Positions 43,559 through 52,745 are shown, counted from the stretch's first letter. The stretch is 64,000 nucleotides of DNA from Flavisericum labens (GCF_045446075.1 NZ_JBJJBQ010000001.1:734497-798496), one strand, 5' to 3'. Made by a program: numbers and translations. The notes: generated by a model from the letters alone, not told the origin.

Positions 43559-45907
43559 ATGTATAAATTATTTTTAATACCAACACTATTATTATTTTTT
43601 ACTTTAAGTTCTTCACAGAGTAAAATTTATGATAAGGAACATACTTTTGAGATTGGAAAAGAACATTTTTTACTAGATAATACACCTTTTCAAATTCGTT
43701 GTGGTGAAATGCATTTTGCAAGGGTTCCTAAAGAATATTGGCGTCATCGCATTCAAATGATAAAGGCATTGGGTATGAATACTATCTGCGCTTATTTGTT
43801 TTGGAATTTCCATGAACGTACTCCAGGAAATTTTAAATGGGATGGTGAAGCAGATATAGCCGAATTTTGTAAAATAGCCCAAGAAGAAGGGATGTGGGTT
43901 ATTTTAAGACCTGGCCCATATGCTTGTGCTGAGTGGGAAATGGGTGGTTTGCCTTGGTGGCTTTTAAAAAATGATGATATCAAACTTCGTACTACAGATT
44001 CGCTATATATAACGGCTTCACAAAATTATTTAAATGAAGTGGGTAGGGTTTTGTCTAAATTACAAATTACAAATGGGGGCCCCATTATAATGGTTCAAGT
44101 TGAAAATGAATATGGTTTTTATGGAAATAATGCCGATTATATGGGTGTTATGAGAAGCGCCGTAATTGATGCGGGGTTTAATGTACCATTGTTTTCTTGC
44201 AATCCAACCTCGCGTTTAAAAAATGGATTTCGTCCAGATCTTTTTCCTGTCGTTAATTTTGGGGCTAATCCAGAAGGTGGATTCAAAGCATTACGAGAAA
44301 TTCTTCCCGAAGGACCATTGATGTGCGGTGAATTTTATTCTGGTTGGTTTGACACTTGGGGTAAACCACATAGTTATGGGAAAATCGATCAGTATTTAAA
44401 GGATATGGAATATATGCTGAAAAAAGGGGCGTCATTTAGTGTTTATATGGCTCATGGTGGTACCACTTTTGGTTTTTGGGCAGGTGCAGATCGTCCATTT
44501 AAGCCAGATGTTTCAAGTTATGATTATGGTGCACCTGTTAGTGAAGCTGGATGGGTTACAGATAAATTTATCAAAACACGTTCGTTAATTTCTGAAAATT
44601 TGATGCCAGGTGAATCGCCTTTACCAGAACCTCCTGCTCCAAATCTAATGACGACTTTCTCATCGGTTGAATTAAAACAATTCGCTCCACTTTTTAAAAA
44701 CCTTTCTGATCCTATAGTTACAGGAAAGCCTAAAACAATGGAGTATTACAATCAAGCAAGAGGTAGTATTCTATATAGAACGAAACTGCCAGCTGGAGAA
44801 GGCTGTGTTCTAAAAGTTGATGTTGTGCATGATTTTGCATGGGTTTTTGCAAATGGAAAAAAACTTGGTGCCATGGATAGAAGAAAAGGTGATTTTGCGA
44901 TTAATATCCCTGCAAGAAAAAAGGAAACTACTATTGATATTCTGGTGCATGCCATGGGTAGGATTAATTTTGGACCAGAAATACACGACCGAAAAGGACT
45001 TATAGGATCCATTCAATTTTTGGATGATAAATCAGCTAATATCAAAATTGGAAATTGGAATGTATTCAATATGTCTTATGATGATTCGATGTTAAATGAT
45101 TTAAAATTCGAAGAACCTAATCCAAATGAAAATATGCCGGGAATTTGGTCTGGTGAGATTATGATTGATAAAGTTGGTGATGTTTTTCTAGATGTTAGTA
45201 GTTGGGGAAAAGGTGTGGTTTGGATTAATGGACACTGTTTGGGTAGATATTGGAATATTGGCCCTACACAAACTATGTATATTCCAGGACCATGGTTAAA
45301 AAGAGGAGTCAATAAAGTATTAGTATTAGATTTATTAGGGCCAGAAAAGCCCATTTTAAGAGGTTTAGACAAACCCATTTTAAACGACTTAAATCCGGAA
45401 AAGGACTTTTCATATTCTAAACGTCCAAGCGTAGAGCTTAATATTAAAAAAATTAAACCAAATCATAAAGGACAATTTTTACCTGGCGGTAATATGCAAA
45501 CCGTTAAATTTTTAGAAACTACATCTGGACGGTATTTCTGTTTTGAGGCTTTAAGCTCATTTGATAAAAAACCTTTTGCAGCTATTGCTGAAATAGATAT
45601 TCTAGATTCTGAAAATAATCCTTTAAGTCATCAGAATTGGAAAATTGCTTATGTAAGTAGTGAGGAATTAGAAAAGGAAAACGGTAGTGCAGAGAATGCT
45701 ATTGATGGACAAACGTTTAATCATTGGCATTCTTCATGGAGTAATTACAAGTCTAATTATCCACATTATCTGGTAATCGATTTGGGGAAAGATGAAAACA
45801 TATCTGGATTTAGATACGTTCCAAGAGCTGATAATAATAGTCCAGGTAGAATAAAAGACTATCAGGTTTTTATTGGAAATGATATTATTAAGAATAAGGT
45901 TAAATGA
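43559..45907 (+). CDS. GH35 beta-galactosidase with truncated C-terminal F5/8-type domain
   Basis: This 782-residue secreted enzyme begins with a signal peptide (LFLIPTLLLFFTLSSSQ). The GH35 barrel has acid/base E184 (VQVENEYGFYG) and nucleophile E258 (MCGEFYSGWFD). Substrate-site motifs FWNFHERTPG and LRPGPYACAEWEMGGLPWWLL are intact. Beta-sandwich domains follow. From about residue 690 there is a discoidin/F5-8-type module (NAIDGQTFNHWHSSW) that stops after GRIKDYQVFIGNDI, roughly 30 residues short of a complete module. The next gene overlaps its stop by four bases. Confidence 0.93.
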   Translation: MYKLFLIPTLLLFFTLSSSQSKIYDKEHTFEIGKEHFLLDNTPFQIRCGEMHFARVPKEYWRHRIQMIKALGMNTICAYLFWNFHERTPGNFKWDGEADIAEFCKIAQEEGMWVILRPGPYACAEWEMGGLPWWLLKNDDIKLRTTDSLYITASQNYLNEVGRVLSKLQITNGGPIIMVQVENEYGFYGNNADYMGVMRSAVIDAGFNVPLFSCNPTSRLKNGFRPDLFPVVNFGANPEGGFKALREILPEGPLMCGEFYSGWFDTWGKPHSYGKIDQYLKDMEYMLKKGASFSVYMAHGGTTFGFWAGADRPFKPDVSSYDYGAPVSEAGWVTDKFIKTRSLISENLMPGESPLPEPPAPNLMTTFSSVELKQFAPLFKNLSDPIVTGKPKTMEYYNQARGSILYRTKLPAGEGCVLKVDVVHDFAWVFANGKKLGAMDRRKGDFAINIPARKKETTIDILVHAMGRINFGPEIHDRKGLIGSIQFLDDKSANIKIGNWNVFNMSYDDSMLNDLKFEEPNPNENMPGIWSGEIMIDKVGDVFLDVSSWGKGVVWINGHCLGRYWNIGPTQTMYIPGPWLKRGVNKVLVLDLLGPEKPILRGLDKPILNDLNPEKDFSYSKRPSVELNIKKIKPNHKGQFLPGGNMQTVKFLETTSGRYFCFEALSSFDKKPFAAIAEIDILDSENNPLSHQNWKIAYVSSEELEKENGSAENAIDGQTFNHWHSSWSNYKSNYPHYLVIDLGKDENISGFRYVPRADNNSPGRIKDYQVFIGNDIIKNKVK

Positions 45908-46953
45908 AAAGCATCTTGTTAAGAAATCTTACCCATGTACTCATTTTTAATAAACAAAAGTTTAGTCTTGCCTTAGGACTTTTAATGTGTTTTTTTTGCA
46001 TTACTGTTTGTCAGTCACAAAGAAAGTATGTTATAAAGAAAGATTTGCCTCTTGATTCTATAAGATTAAGTGATCCATTTATTTTTGCTGACCAGAAAAC
46101 CCAAATATATTATATGACAGGAACTGGAGGTATGCTTTGGAAGAGTGAAAACCTTAAATTTTGGGAAGGCCCGTATAGAGTGGCTAATACCAATCCTGAT
46201 TCATGGATGGGTCCTAAACCTATGATTTGGGCCGCAGAACTTCATCAATACAAGAATAAGTACTACTATTTTGCCACTTTCACCAATAGAAATGTAAAGA
46301 TTGATACTGTGGCTGGAAATATTATTGAACGCAGGGCTAGTCATATTTTGGTAAGTGAAACGGCTGAAGGACCATATGTTCCCATGGAAGATAAAACATA
46401 TTTACCTGCTGATAAACCGACCCTCGATGGTACCTTATGGGTCGATGTTGATGGAAAGCCATATATGGTATATTGCTACGAATGGTTACAAAATGGAAAT
46501 GGCACGATTGAAAAAATTGAATTAAAACCAGATTTAAGTGGTTCCGTTGGCGAAGGTCAATTGTTGTTCAAAGCAAGCGATTCGCCATGGAGTAAAGCGA
46601 AAGATATAAACGGAAATGAGAAACCGCATAAAGTAACTGATGGTCCTTTTCTGTTTAAAACGGGTACGGGTCGATTGGGGATGATTTGGACGAGCTGGCA
46701 ATACAGCGTTTATGCCCAAGGTGTAGCTTACTCAGAAAGTGGTACTCTAGACGGCCCTTGGATTCAGGAAAAAGAATTAATTACGCCTCCTAATTTTGGT
46801 CATGGTATGCTGTTTGAAACATTCGAAGGCAGAACTCTAATGGCAGTGCATAGGCACAAAAAGGAAAATGGACGTACCATACGAATTCCACATTTGTTTG
46901 AGGTGGATTTGTCGGGAGACAAACTGGTTGTTGTTAAACCATTTACTCCGTAG
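45904..46953 (+). CDS. Glycoside hydrolase family 43 protein
   Basis: This 349-residue secreted protein has a signal segment (LALGLLMCFFCITVCQSQ, possibly lipidated at an internal Cys) and a five-bladed propeller. The catalytic base Asp is in RLSDPFIFAD near residue 59, a pKa-modulating acidic residue is in TLDGTLWVDVDGKPYMVY, and the candidate acid Glu lies in the MIWAAELHQY blade. GH43 enzymes include arabinofuranosidases, xylosidases and exo-beta-1,3-galactanases. The subfamily is not decided here. The start overlaps the GH35 stop (ATGA), so the two are translationally coupled. Confidence 0.9.
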   Translation: MKSILLRNLTHVLIFNKQKFSLALGLLMCFFCITVCQSQRKYVIKKDLPLDSIRLSDPFIFADQKTQIYYMTGTGGMLWKSENLKFWEGPYRVANTNPDSWMGPKPMIWAAELHQYKNKYYYFATFTNRNVKIDTVAGNIIERRASHILVSETAEGPYVPMEDKTYLPADKPTLDGTLWVDVDGKPYMVYCYEWLQNGNGTIEKIELKPDLSGSVGEGQLLFKASDSPWSKAKDINGNEKPHKVTDGPFLFKTGTGRLGMIWTSWQYSVYAQGVAYSESGTLDGPWIQEKELITPPNFGHGMLFETFEGRTLMAVHRHKKENGRTIRIPHLFEVDLSGDKLVVVKPFTP

Positions 46954-47020
46954 TGAATGAGTATATAAAACAAGATTTTACTTTAAAGTTATAAAGAAAA
47001 GACAGCTTTTTGTCCCACTT

Positions 47021-47083
47021 TAATATTAAAAGTATCTTAAAAAGCATATAAGGTGGTTTTAAAATTTTAGCTTTGATTAAATT
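47021..47083 (+). promoter_or_regulatory. Promoter with paired TTAAAA repeats, copy 1
   Basis: TTAAAA occurs twice, 11 bp apart, upstream of TAGCTTTG (47068-47075), an exact match to TAnnTTTG. The whole ~60-bp stretch resembles 49621-49683 at roughly three quarters of positions. It lies in the 387-bp gap after the GH43 gene. Confidence 0.5.
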
Positions 47084-47155
47084 TAAGATATTATAATGGT
47101 TATCCATTGTGATGTAGCTTTAATATTCGAATATTTAGACGAATCTGAGAAATAG

Positions 47156-47314
47156 TTTTTATATCTTGCTGTAATTCAAACCAATGGTGGTTGGTGTATA
47201 TTGTTTGCGCGTGGCATTGAAGGCGATACCAGTTGGGGAGCCTATCCACACAGACCTTATAGGTTGCACGATAAAAGCTATTCGTATTCGTATTACTTAA
47301 AACTGTTAAATTAG
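47156..47314 (+). pseudogene. 3' relic of a GH2 beta-galactosidase
   Basis: In one frame after a stop at 47153, about 52 codons read IQTNGGW, then GDTSWGAYPHRPYRL, then KSYSYSYYLKLLN and stop. This is the conserved C-terminal end of large LacZ-type GH2 enzymes, which end in a (D)SWGA-PH-YRL...YSYSF pattern. The rest of the gene (about 1000 codons) is missing. It is followed 26 bp later by the double GH43 gene and preceded by the promoter copy 1. Confidence 0.65.
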
Positions 47315-47340
47315 ATTTAAAGTATAATATTTAAAATAAG

Positions 47341-49491
47341 ATGATCGAAACACCAAAATTTCCCATTTTGAAGGCAGTAGTGGTTCTAATAGTTTTAACT
47401 TTGATTTCTTGTAAATCAGAGCCAGATTATAGCAGCTATCTTTTTACTTATTTTGTGGGAAATGGGCCTGGACAAGAAGCTGTTCATTACGCCTTAAGTG
47501 ACGATGGTTATAATTTTTATGCACTCAACAATAATCAGCCTATTATTGATTCTAAAGAGATTAGCTCGTCTGGGGGTGTTCGCGATCCACATATTTTAAG
47601 AGGAAAGGATGGTAAGACATTTTTTATGGTGTTAACCGATTTATATGTACCAGAACAAGGTTGGAATAATTATGCAATGGTGTTATTGAAATCCAAAGAC
47701 TTAATCAATTGGTCACATGCCATTGTAAATATTCCTGAAGCCTATCCAGACGAATTTGGTGATGTAAAACGTGTTTGGGCGCCACAAACTTTCTACGACA
47801 GCAAAAAAGATAAGTATATGATTTATTGGTCGATGCTTAGTGAGACGGGCCCCGATATTATTTATTATGCCTATGCCAACGATGATTTTACAGGTTTGGA
47901 AAATTCTCCAAAACAGTTGTTTTTTAGCCCTAACAATAGTGCTTGTATTGATGGAGATATTGTTTTTAAAGATGACAAATACCATCTGTTTTTTAAAAAT
48001 GATAGCGAGGGTGGTGGTATTAGTAAGGCCGTTTCAGATAACCTAACGGAAGGTTATATGCAAGAAAAAGGTTTTTTCGACCAAACCGATGAAGCTGTAG
48101 AAGGTTCAGGTATCTTTAAATTAATAGATTCGAATGAATATATTTTAATGTACGATATGTACAAAAGCCACGCCTATCAGTTTACTAAAACTTCCGATTT
48201 AGAAAATTTCTCTGTAGTGGACAACAATGTTAAAATGAACTTTCATCCTAGGCATGGTTCGATAATTCAAATAACTGAGAGCGAGAAGCAAAGACTTTTA
48301 AAAAAATGGGGCGTTGCAGGTAAGGCGTCTTTTTTAGGCTTTAGTTCAGAAGATGTCAAAGAAAATAATATCATTATAAATGATAAGGCCAGCACCATCT
48401 ACATACCGGTTACACCAAAGGCAAATCTTGCTAATTTAGACCCTGAAATAGAAGTGGTGCCTTGGTCAAGACTCTCAGTTTCTGGTCCACAAGATTTTTC
48501 TAATGGTGCTGTGGATTATACGATTTCGGCAGGGGGTAATCAAAAGACTTATAAAGTAACTGCAAAAAAAGATAATAATCCTGTGCTTGTAGGGTATTAT
48601 GCCGATCCAGAAATTATCTATTCGAAAAAAAATAATAAATATTACCTCTACCCAACAAGTGATGGATTTACAGGATGGTCTGGCACTTATTTTAAAACTT
48701 TTTCGTCGGATGACCTAATTAATTGGAAAGACGAAGGTATTATTCTTGATTTGAAAAAAGATGTAGAGTGGGCCGACAAAAATGCTTGGGCGCCTGCGGC
48801 AATCGAAAAGAAAATTGATGGGAAGTATAAATATTTCTATTATTATACTGCCGCCAAAAAAATTGGTGTAGCTGTAAGCGATGAGCCTACAGGTCCATTT
48901 AAAGATATCGGAAAACCATTGATTGGATTGAAACCAAAAGGTATTAACAGAGGCCAAGAAATAGACCCCGATGTGTTTACAGATCCTGTTTCGGGCAAGA
49001 GTTATTTATATTGGGGTAATGGTTATATGGCTGTTGTGGAATTAAACGATGATATGATTTCTATAAAAGAAAATAGTTTTAAAAGGTTAAAACCAACAAG
49101 ATTTAGGGAAGGAACCGAGGTGTTTTATAGAAACGGAACTTATTATTTTTTATGGTCTGAAAACGACACAAGAAGTCCTGATTATAGAGTAAGGTATGCC
49201 ACCGCAAGTTCCCCATTGGGGCCATTAGATATTCCGGAAAACAACTTGATTTTAGAAAAAAGACCAGAAAAAGGTATTTATGGAACAGGGCATAATAGTG
49301 TGATTAACGTTCCAAATACAGATCTTTGGTATGTAATATATCATCGTTTTACACGCCCAAAGGGAATTGAAATGGGCAGGGCAGCAGGATATAATAGAGA
49401 AGTTTGTATTGATAAATTGGAGTTTAATCCCGATGGGAGTATCAAGCCTATTGAGCCTTCGGTTTCGGGTATAAAAAGTTTAGTTGAATAA
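47341..49491 (+). CDS. Two-domain GH43 lipoprotein
   Basis: The 716-residue lipoprotein (LTLISC, C24) contains two GH43-like propellers. The N-terminal one (residues about 35-330) has GGVRDPHILRGKDGKTFFMV and VWAPQTFYDSKKDKYMIYW. The C-terminal one (about 415-700) has YYADPEIIYSKKNNKYYLYPTSDG, NAWAPAAIEKK and the IDPDVFTD/GTEVFYRNGTYYFLWSE pair with candidate catalytic Asp and Glu. Between them is a ~80-residue Ig-like linker ending TYKVTAKKD. The C-terminal half looks like a complete catalytic arabinosidase/xylosidase-type domain. The N-terminal half also keeps its first-blade Asp. Confidence 0.88.
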   Translation: MIETPKFPILKAVVVLIVLTLISCKSEPDYSSYLFTYFVGNGPGQEAVHYALSDDGYNFYALNNNQPIIDSKEISSSGGVRDPHILRGKDGKTFFMVLTDLYVPEQGWNNYAMVLLKSKDLINWSHAIVNIPEAYPDEFGDVKRVWAPQTFYDSKKDKYMIYWSMLSETGPDIIYYAYANDDFTGLENSPKQLFFSPNNSACIDGDIVFKDDKYHLFFKNDSEGGGISKAVSDNLTEGYMQEKGFFDQTDEAVEGSGIFKLIDSNEYILMYDMYKSHAYQFTKTSDLENFSVVDNNVKMNFHPRHGSIIQITESEKQRLLKKWGVAGKASFLGFSSEDVKENNIIINDKASTIYIPVTPKANLANLDPEIEVVPWSRLSVSGPQDFSNGAVDYTISAGGNQKTYKVTAKKDNNPVLVGYYADPEIIYSKKNNKYYLYPTSDGFTGWSGTYFKTFSSDDLINWKDEGIILDLKKDVEWADKNAWAPAAIEKKIDGKYKYFYYYTAAKKIGVAVSDEPTGPFKDIGKPLIGLKPKGINRGQEIDPDVFTDPVSGKSYLYWGNGYMAVVELNDDMISIKENSFKRLKPTRFREGTEVFYRNGTYYFLWSENDTRSPDYRVRYATASSPLGPLDIPENNLILEKRPEKGIYGTGHNSVINVPNTDLWYVIYHRFTRPKGIEMGRAAGYNREVCIDKLEFNPDGSIKPIEPSVSGIKSLVE

Positions 49492-49620
49492 GCCTTGAAA
49501 AAGGTGAACAGCCAATGGGTGTTAGTGGAATAGCTAGAACTCAATCTAAAAGAAATTCAAATTTAAAGACCTCCAATTTATTCGATTTTTTAATGTTGTT
49601 AACTACATTCAATAGCTATA

Positions 49621-49683
49621 TCAGTATTAAAACTATCTTAAAAAGGTTAAATGGATAATTTTAAAGTTTTAGATTTGATTAAA
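49621..49683 (+). promoter_or_regulatory. Promoter with paired TTAAAA repeats, copy 2
   Basis: TTAAAA occurs twice, 11 bp apart, upstream of TAGATTTG (49670-49677). It is homologous to 47021-47083. It sits in the 325-bp gap between the double GH43 and pectate lyase genes. Transcription would start near 49684. Confidence 0.5.
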
Positions 49684-49820
49684 CCAATTCACAATCTTAT
49701 TATGTGTTTATGGAACACAATGAAGAAAATCTTTGGGATGTAGTGGTTTTCACGCCAAATATTAATCAATTATATAATTGGCTTAAGGAGGGGGTTTCAA
49801 AATTTAAAAATGAATTATGA
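49683..49820 (+). pseudogene. 3' relic of a probable alpha/beta-hydrolase (esterase)
   Basis: After a stop codon at 49680, 45 codons read EHNEENLWDVVVF, then NINQLYNWLKEGV and stop. This resembles the C-terminal H...WD...LYxWLL end of alpha/beta-hydrolase esterases found in glycan loci. The stop TGA overlaps the ATG of the pectate lyase gene (ATGA), so the lost gene was once in that operon. It could still be a short translated ORF that couples translation. Confidence 0.4.
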
Positions 49821-51151
49821 ATAGATGGATGATAATATTATTGTTGATTGTGTTGGGGGGTTCCACCTCTTGGTCGCAGCAATTGGCATTTCCGACAGCC
49901 GAAGGTTTTGGGGCTTACTCTGAAGGAGGTAGAGGTGGTAAAGTACTCTATGTAACGAATCTGAAGGATGAAGGCAGAGGAAGCTTGCGTTGGGCCGTTG
50001 AACAAAAAGGGGCGCGTACAGTGGTGTTTTCTGTGTCGGGAATTATTGATTTAAAGAGACCATTAACCATTAAACATCCAAATATTACAATTGCGGGGCA
50101 AACAGCTCCTGGAGATGGTATTTGTTTAAGGGGAGAAACCTTGGTGGTTGAGGCAAGCCATGTGGTAATTCGATACTTAAGAGTACGTTTGGGAGATGGT
50201 ATGCATGGTCAAGGAAGTTTGCAAGGTAAAGATGCTATATCCATATCAAGGGGTAATAATATTATTGTAGATCATTGTTCGGCTAGTTGGAGTCTCGATG
50301 AAATATTATCAGCTTCAACTATGCGGCCAACATTAAGTAATGTAACCGTACAGTGGTGTTTCATAACTGAAGGGTTAAATCCTGACGGACACGGTTTTGG
50401 TTCGCTTATTCGTGGTACAGGCGGAGCAAAGTACAGCTTTCTTCATAATTTGTATGCCCATAACAAGGGGCGAAATCCAAGACCGGGAAATTACAATGTA
50501 AACTCCCATGATAAAGACCCCAAAGGACTTTTGCTTGATTTTAGAAACAATGTTATTTATAACTGGGGAGGTGCCCATGCCGGCTATAATAGTGATGACA
50601 TAAGCGTTACCCGGTTAAATTATGTAAACAATTATTTGATTCCTGGTAACGATTCAAGGGTTACGGGAATAGCTTATGACACAGGTTCACCGTATAATAA
50701 AAGTTATTTTTCGGGTAATTATTATAATGGTAAAGTCCCATATAACCAATGGGATTTGGTAAAGTTTAAAGATATTTGGACCAGAGAGCAGATTGAAGCA
50801 TATAAGCAAACAAAGCCTTTTGAAACGGGGCCAGTAAAAACCGAAGCTGCAATTATTGCTTATAGTGGGGTTTTGGCATCTGCAGGCGCTACATTGCCAA
50901 AGCGTGATGCGGTAGATTTAAGAATTGTGAAATCCATTAAAAGCCGCACGGGAACTATTATTAAGAGCCAAGAAGAGGTTGGTGGTTGGCCAGAACTTCA
51001 AAGTGAACCTGCTCCAAAAGACACTGACTTGGATGGCATGCCAGATAGCTGGGAAGTTGAAAATGGGCTGAACCCAAGATATGGTCGGGATAGGAATAAT
51101 TTAACCGAAGACGGTTATACTGTTCTTGAAAAATACTTGAACAGTATTTAA
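49817..51151 (+). CDS. Pectate lyase-like polysaccharide lyase (PL1 type)
   Basis: The 444-residue secreted protein has a signal peptide (IILLLIVLGGSTSWSQ) and a parallel beta-helix. Family motifs are FPTAEGFGAYSEGGRGGKVLYVTNL, SLRWAVEQKGARTVVFSVSGII, DAISISRGNNIIVDHCSASWSLDE (calcium/substrate groove) and NKGRNPRPGN, which may hold the catalytic Arg. A C-terminal EF-hand-like segment, DTDLDGMPDSWEVENGLNP, is a usual tail of bacterial pectate lyases. It probably cleaves homogalacturonan or a related uronan by beta-elimination. Start 49817 overlaps the stop of an upstream gene relic. Confidence 0.88.
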   Translation: MNRWMIILLLIVLGGSTSWSQQLAFPTAEGFGAYSEGGRGGKVLYVTNLKDEGRGSLRWAVEQKGARTVVFSVSGIIDLKRPLTIKHPNITIAGQTAPGDGICLRGETLVVEASHVVIRYLRVRLGDGMHGQGSLQGKDAISISRGNNIIVDHCSASWSLDEILSASTMRPTLSNVTVQWCFITEGLNPDGHGFGSLIRGTGGAKYSFLHNLYAHNKGRNPRPGNYNVNSHDKDPKGLLLDFRNNVIYNWGGAHAGYNSDDISVTRLNYVNNYLIPGNDSRVTGIAYDTGSPYNKSYFSGNYYNGKVPYNQWDLVKFKDIWTREQIEAYKQTKPFETGPVKTEAAIIAYSGVLASAGATLPKRDAVDLRIVKSIKSRTGTIIKSQEEVGGWPELQSEPAPKDTDLDGMPDSWEVENGLNPRYGRDRNNLTEDGYTVLEKYLNSI

Positions 51152-51166
51152 TTTAAGAAGCGAATT

Positions 51167-51994
51167 TTATTTTACTTTTTTCTGTAGTTTAGATGTGTCG
51201 GTCATTTTATTAATAATAATTTCAGGGTTTTCGTATAGGTAAATGGCACTTGATCCGCTCGCTTCAACGCTAATGTTTTCCATAACTTCAAGTTGAGCTT
51301 CACTGCCAATATTACAAATCAGATCACAAGAGTTTACAGTGAAATTTTTACCATTGAATTGGGAGTAGTTGTCTAACTCTAATTTAGCTTTGGTGCAAGA
51401 ACCTTCTATTTCGGCATCTGCGCGTTGATATAAAGTACCTGTAAGGTTAACAGTGTTTATAAGTGCTTCTAATTTACTATTTCCGCTTAATTGAATGGCG
51501 CTGTTTTCGCATGTTACATTCAGTTTAACCTTAGCTCGGTCATCAGATTCAAACTTAAAGTCAGTTGTTTTTAAAGTCAATCCTAATTTTGAAGAGCCTT
51601 TGGCTATCGCTGTAGCGTTTTCTAAATTCATGGAATTGAGCGATACAATTTCTGCATCTTCCTTGGTTTTAATTTGTTTTAGAGAAAGGTTATAAGCTAC
51701 TTTTATTTTTATGGTTTTTTTAGATCTTATACGGGCTTTTTTGTTGAAGGTAAGTACGCTGTCTATTACTTCGAATTCAATATAATCGTGTAGATTTTCG
51801 TCCGTTTCAATTTCGACTGAAGGTATTTGATTGAAAATAATTTCAACTTCAAAATCTTCATCTAAGTCAATGGTGTGAAAAGGATTTATTTCAGTCTGTC
51901 TAACCGTTACATTTCTATTACCTTTTACTTTTTCTTGGGCTCCAGCCCCATAAACAATCAATAAAATTAGAATGTAAAGTAACTTGTTTTTCAT
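51167..51994 (-). CDS. Head GIN domain (DUF2807) secreted protein
   Basis: The protein has about 275 residues with a signal peptide (LLYILILLIVYGAGAQ). The body is a short-repeat beta-helix of the GIN/DUF2807 type, with strands such as VEIIFNQIPSVEIETDENLHDYIEF, VEASGSSAIYLYENPEI and a run of alternating hydrophobic positions. The frame stays open to 52159, but the extra N-terminus is not signal-like and would overlap the divergent promoter. I therefore use the ATG at 51994. Function is unknown; surface or periplasmic adhesion is often assumed. A second GIN gene lies at 54793. Confidence 0.82.
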   Translation of the reverse strand: MKNKLLYILILLIVYGAGAQEKVKGNRNVTVRQTEINPFHTIDLDEDFEVEIIFNQIPSVEIETDENLHDYIEFEVIDSVLTFNKKARIRSKKTIKIKVAYNLSLKQIKTKEDAEIVSLNSMNLENATAIAKGSSKLGLTLKTTDFKFESDDRAKVKLNVTCENSAIQLSGNSKLEALINTVNLTGTLYQRADAEIEGSCTKAKLELDNYSQFNGKNFTVNSCDLICNIGSEAQLEVMENISVEASGSSAIYLYENPEIIINKMTDTSKLQKKVK

Positions 51995-52129
51995 GATGAA
52001 GCATTTATTTTTCAGACACACGTTATATAAAAGGTCACCAAAAAAGCCAAATAAATGGATTATGATAAAAGTCATATATTCTTTAAACGTTTGTATAGAC
52101 ATTTGTAGTGTTAATTTAATAATAATATT

Positions 52130-52714
52130 ATGAATACATACCCCAAAATAATAACTCAACTGCTTAGTTTAATATTGTTCGTTACTATATCAATAAATAC
52201 GGCACAAGCTCAAGAGTTTAAATTAAGCAACCATGAATCGGAACTAACTGTTTTTGGCACTTCCAGTTTACATGACTGGCATATTACAACCGAACAACAA
52301 AGTGGAAACATAAAATTTGTAGATGTTGAATCTGGTAAAATAGAAAGTCTTTCTTTATCTGTAGTTGCTGAAAGTTTAAAAAGTGGAAAATCTTCAATGG
52401 ATAAAAACACTTATAAAGCATTAGAAACAGACGATTACAAAAACATTACGTTTCAACTTACAGGAATTAAGAGTGTAGTAGCCAAAGAAAATGGTGAATT
52501 TGCAGTAAAAGCCCTAGGCGACTTAAGCATAGCAGGGACCAAAAAGAATATTCCAATAGATCTTACAGTGAATGTTGTTGGTTCAAAAGTTAAAATTACC
52601 GGTGATAAAGAAATTAAAATGACCGATTTTAATGTTGATCCACCAAAAGCCCTTTTTGGTACGATTACCACAGGAAATGAAATTACAATTAAATTTTCAA
52701 CCATATTTAAATAA
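52130..52714 (+). CDS. YceI-family secreted lipocalin-like protein
   Basis: The 194-residue protein has a signal peptide (LLSLILFVTISINTAQAQ) and a YceI lipocalin-type barrel. Features are LTVFGTSSLHDWHITTE, the central FQLTGI strand, GDLSIAGTKKNIPIDLTV and the conserved tail KITGDKEIKMTDFNVDPPKALFGTITTG. Relatives bind polyisoprenoids or other lipids in the periplasm. It is 31 bp upstream of an outer-membrane porin-like gene, and another YceI-like gene follows that. Confidence 0.9.
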   Translation: MNTYPKIITQLLSLILFVTISINTAQAQEFKLSNHESELTVFGTSSLHDWHITTEQQSGNIKFVDVESGKIESLSLSVVAESLKSGKSSMDKNTYKALETDDYKNITFQLTGIKSVVAKENGEFAVKALGDLSIAGTKKNIPIDLTVNVVGSKVKITGDKEIKMTDFNVDPPKALFGTITTGNEITIKFSTIFK

Positions 52715-52745
52715 CCAAATTAATAATACTTAAAATCAATAAATC

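Noticed and set aside
51995..52159. Long N-terminal extension of the GIN protein
   Set aside because: It is not signal-like, overlaps the divergent YceI promoter and start, and the ATG at 51994 gives a proper signal peptide.
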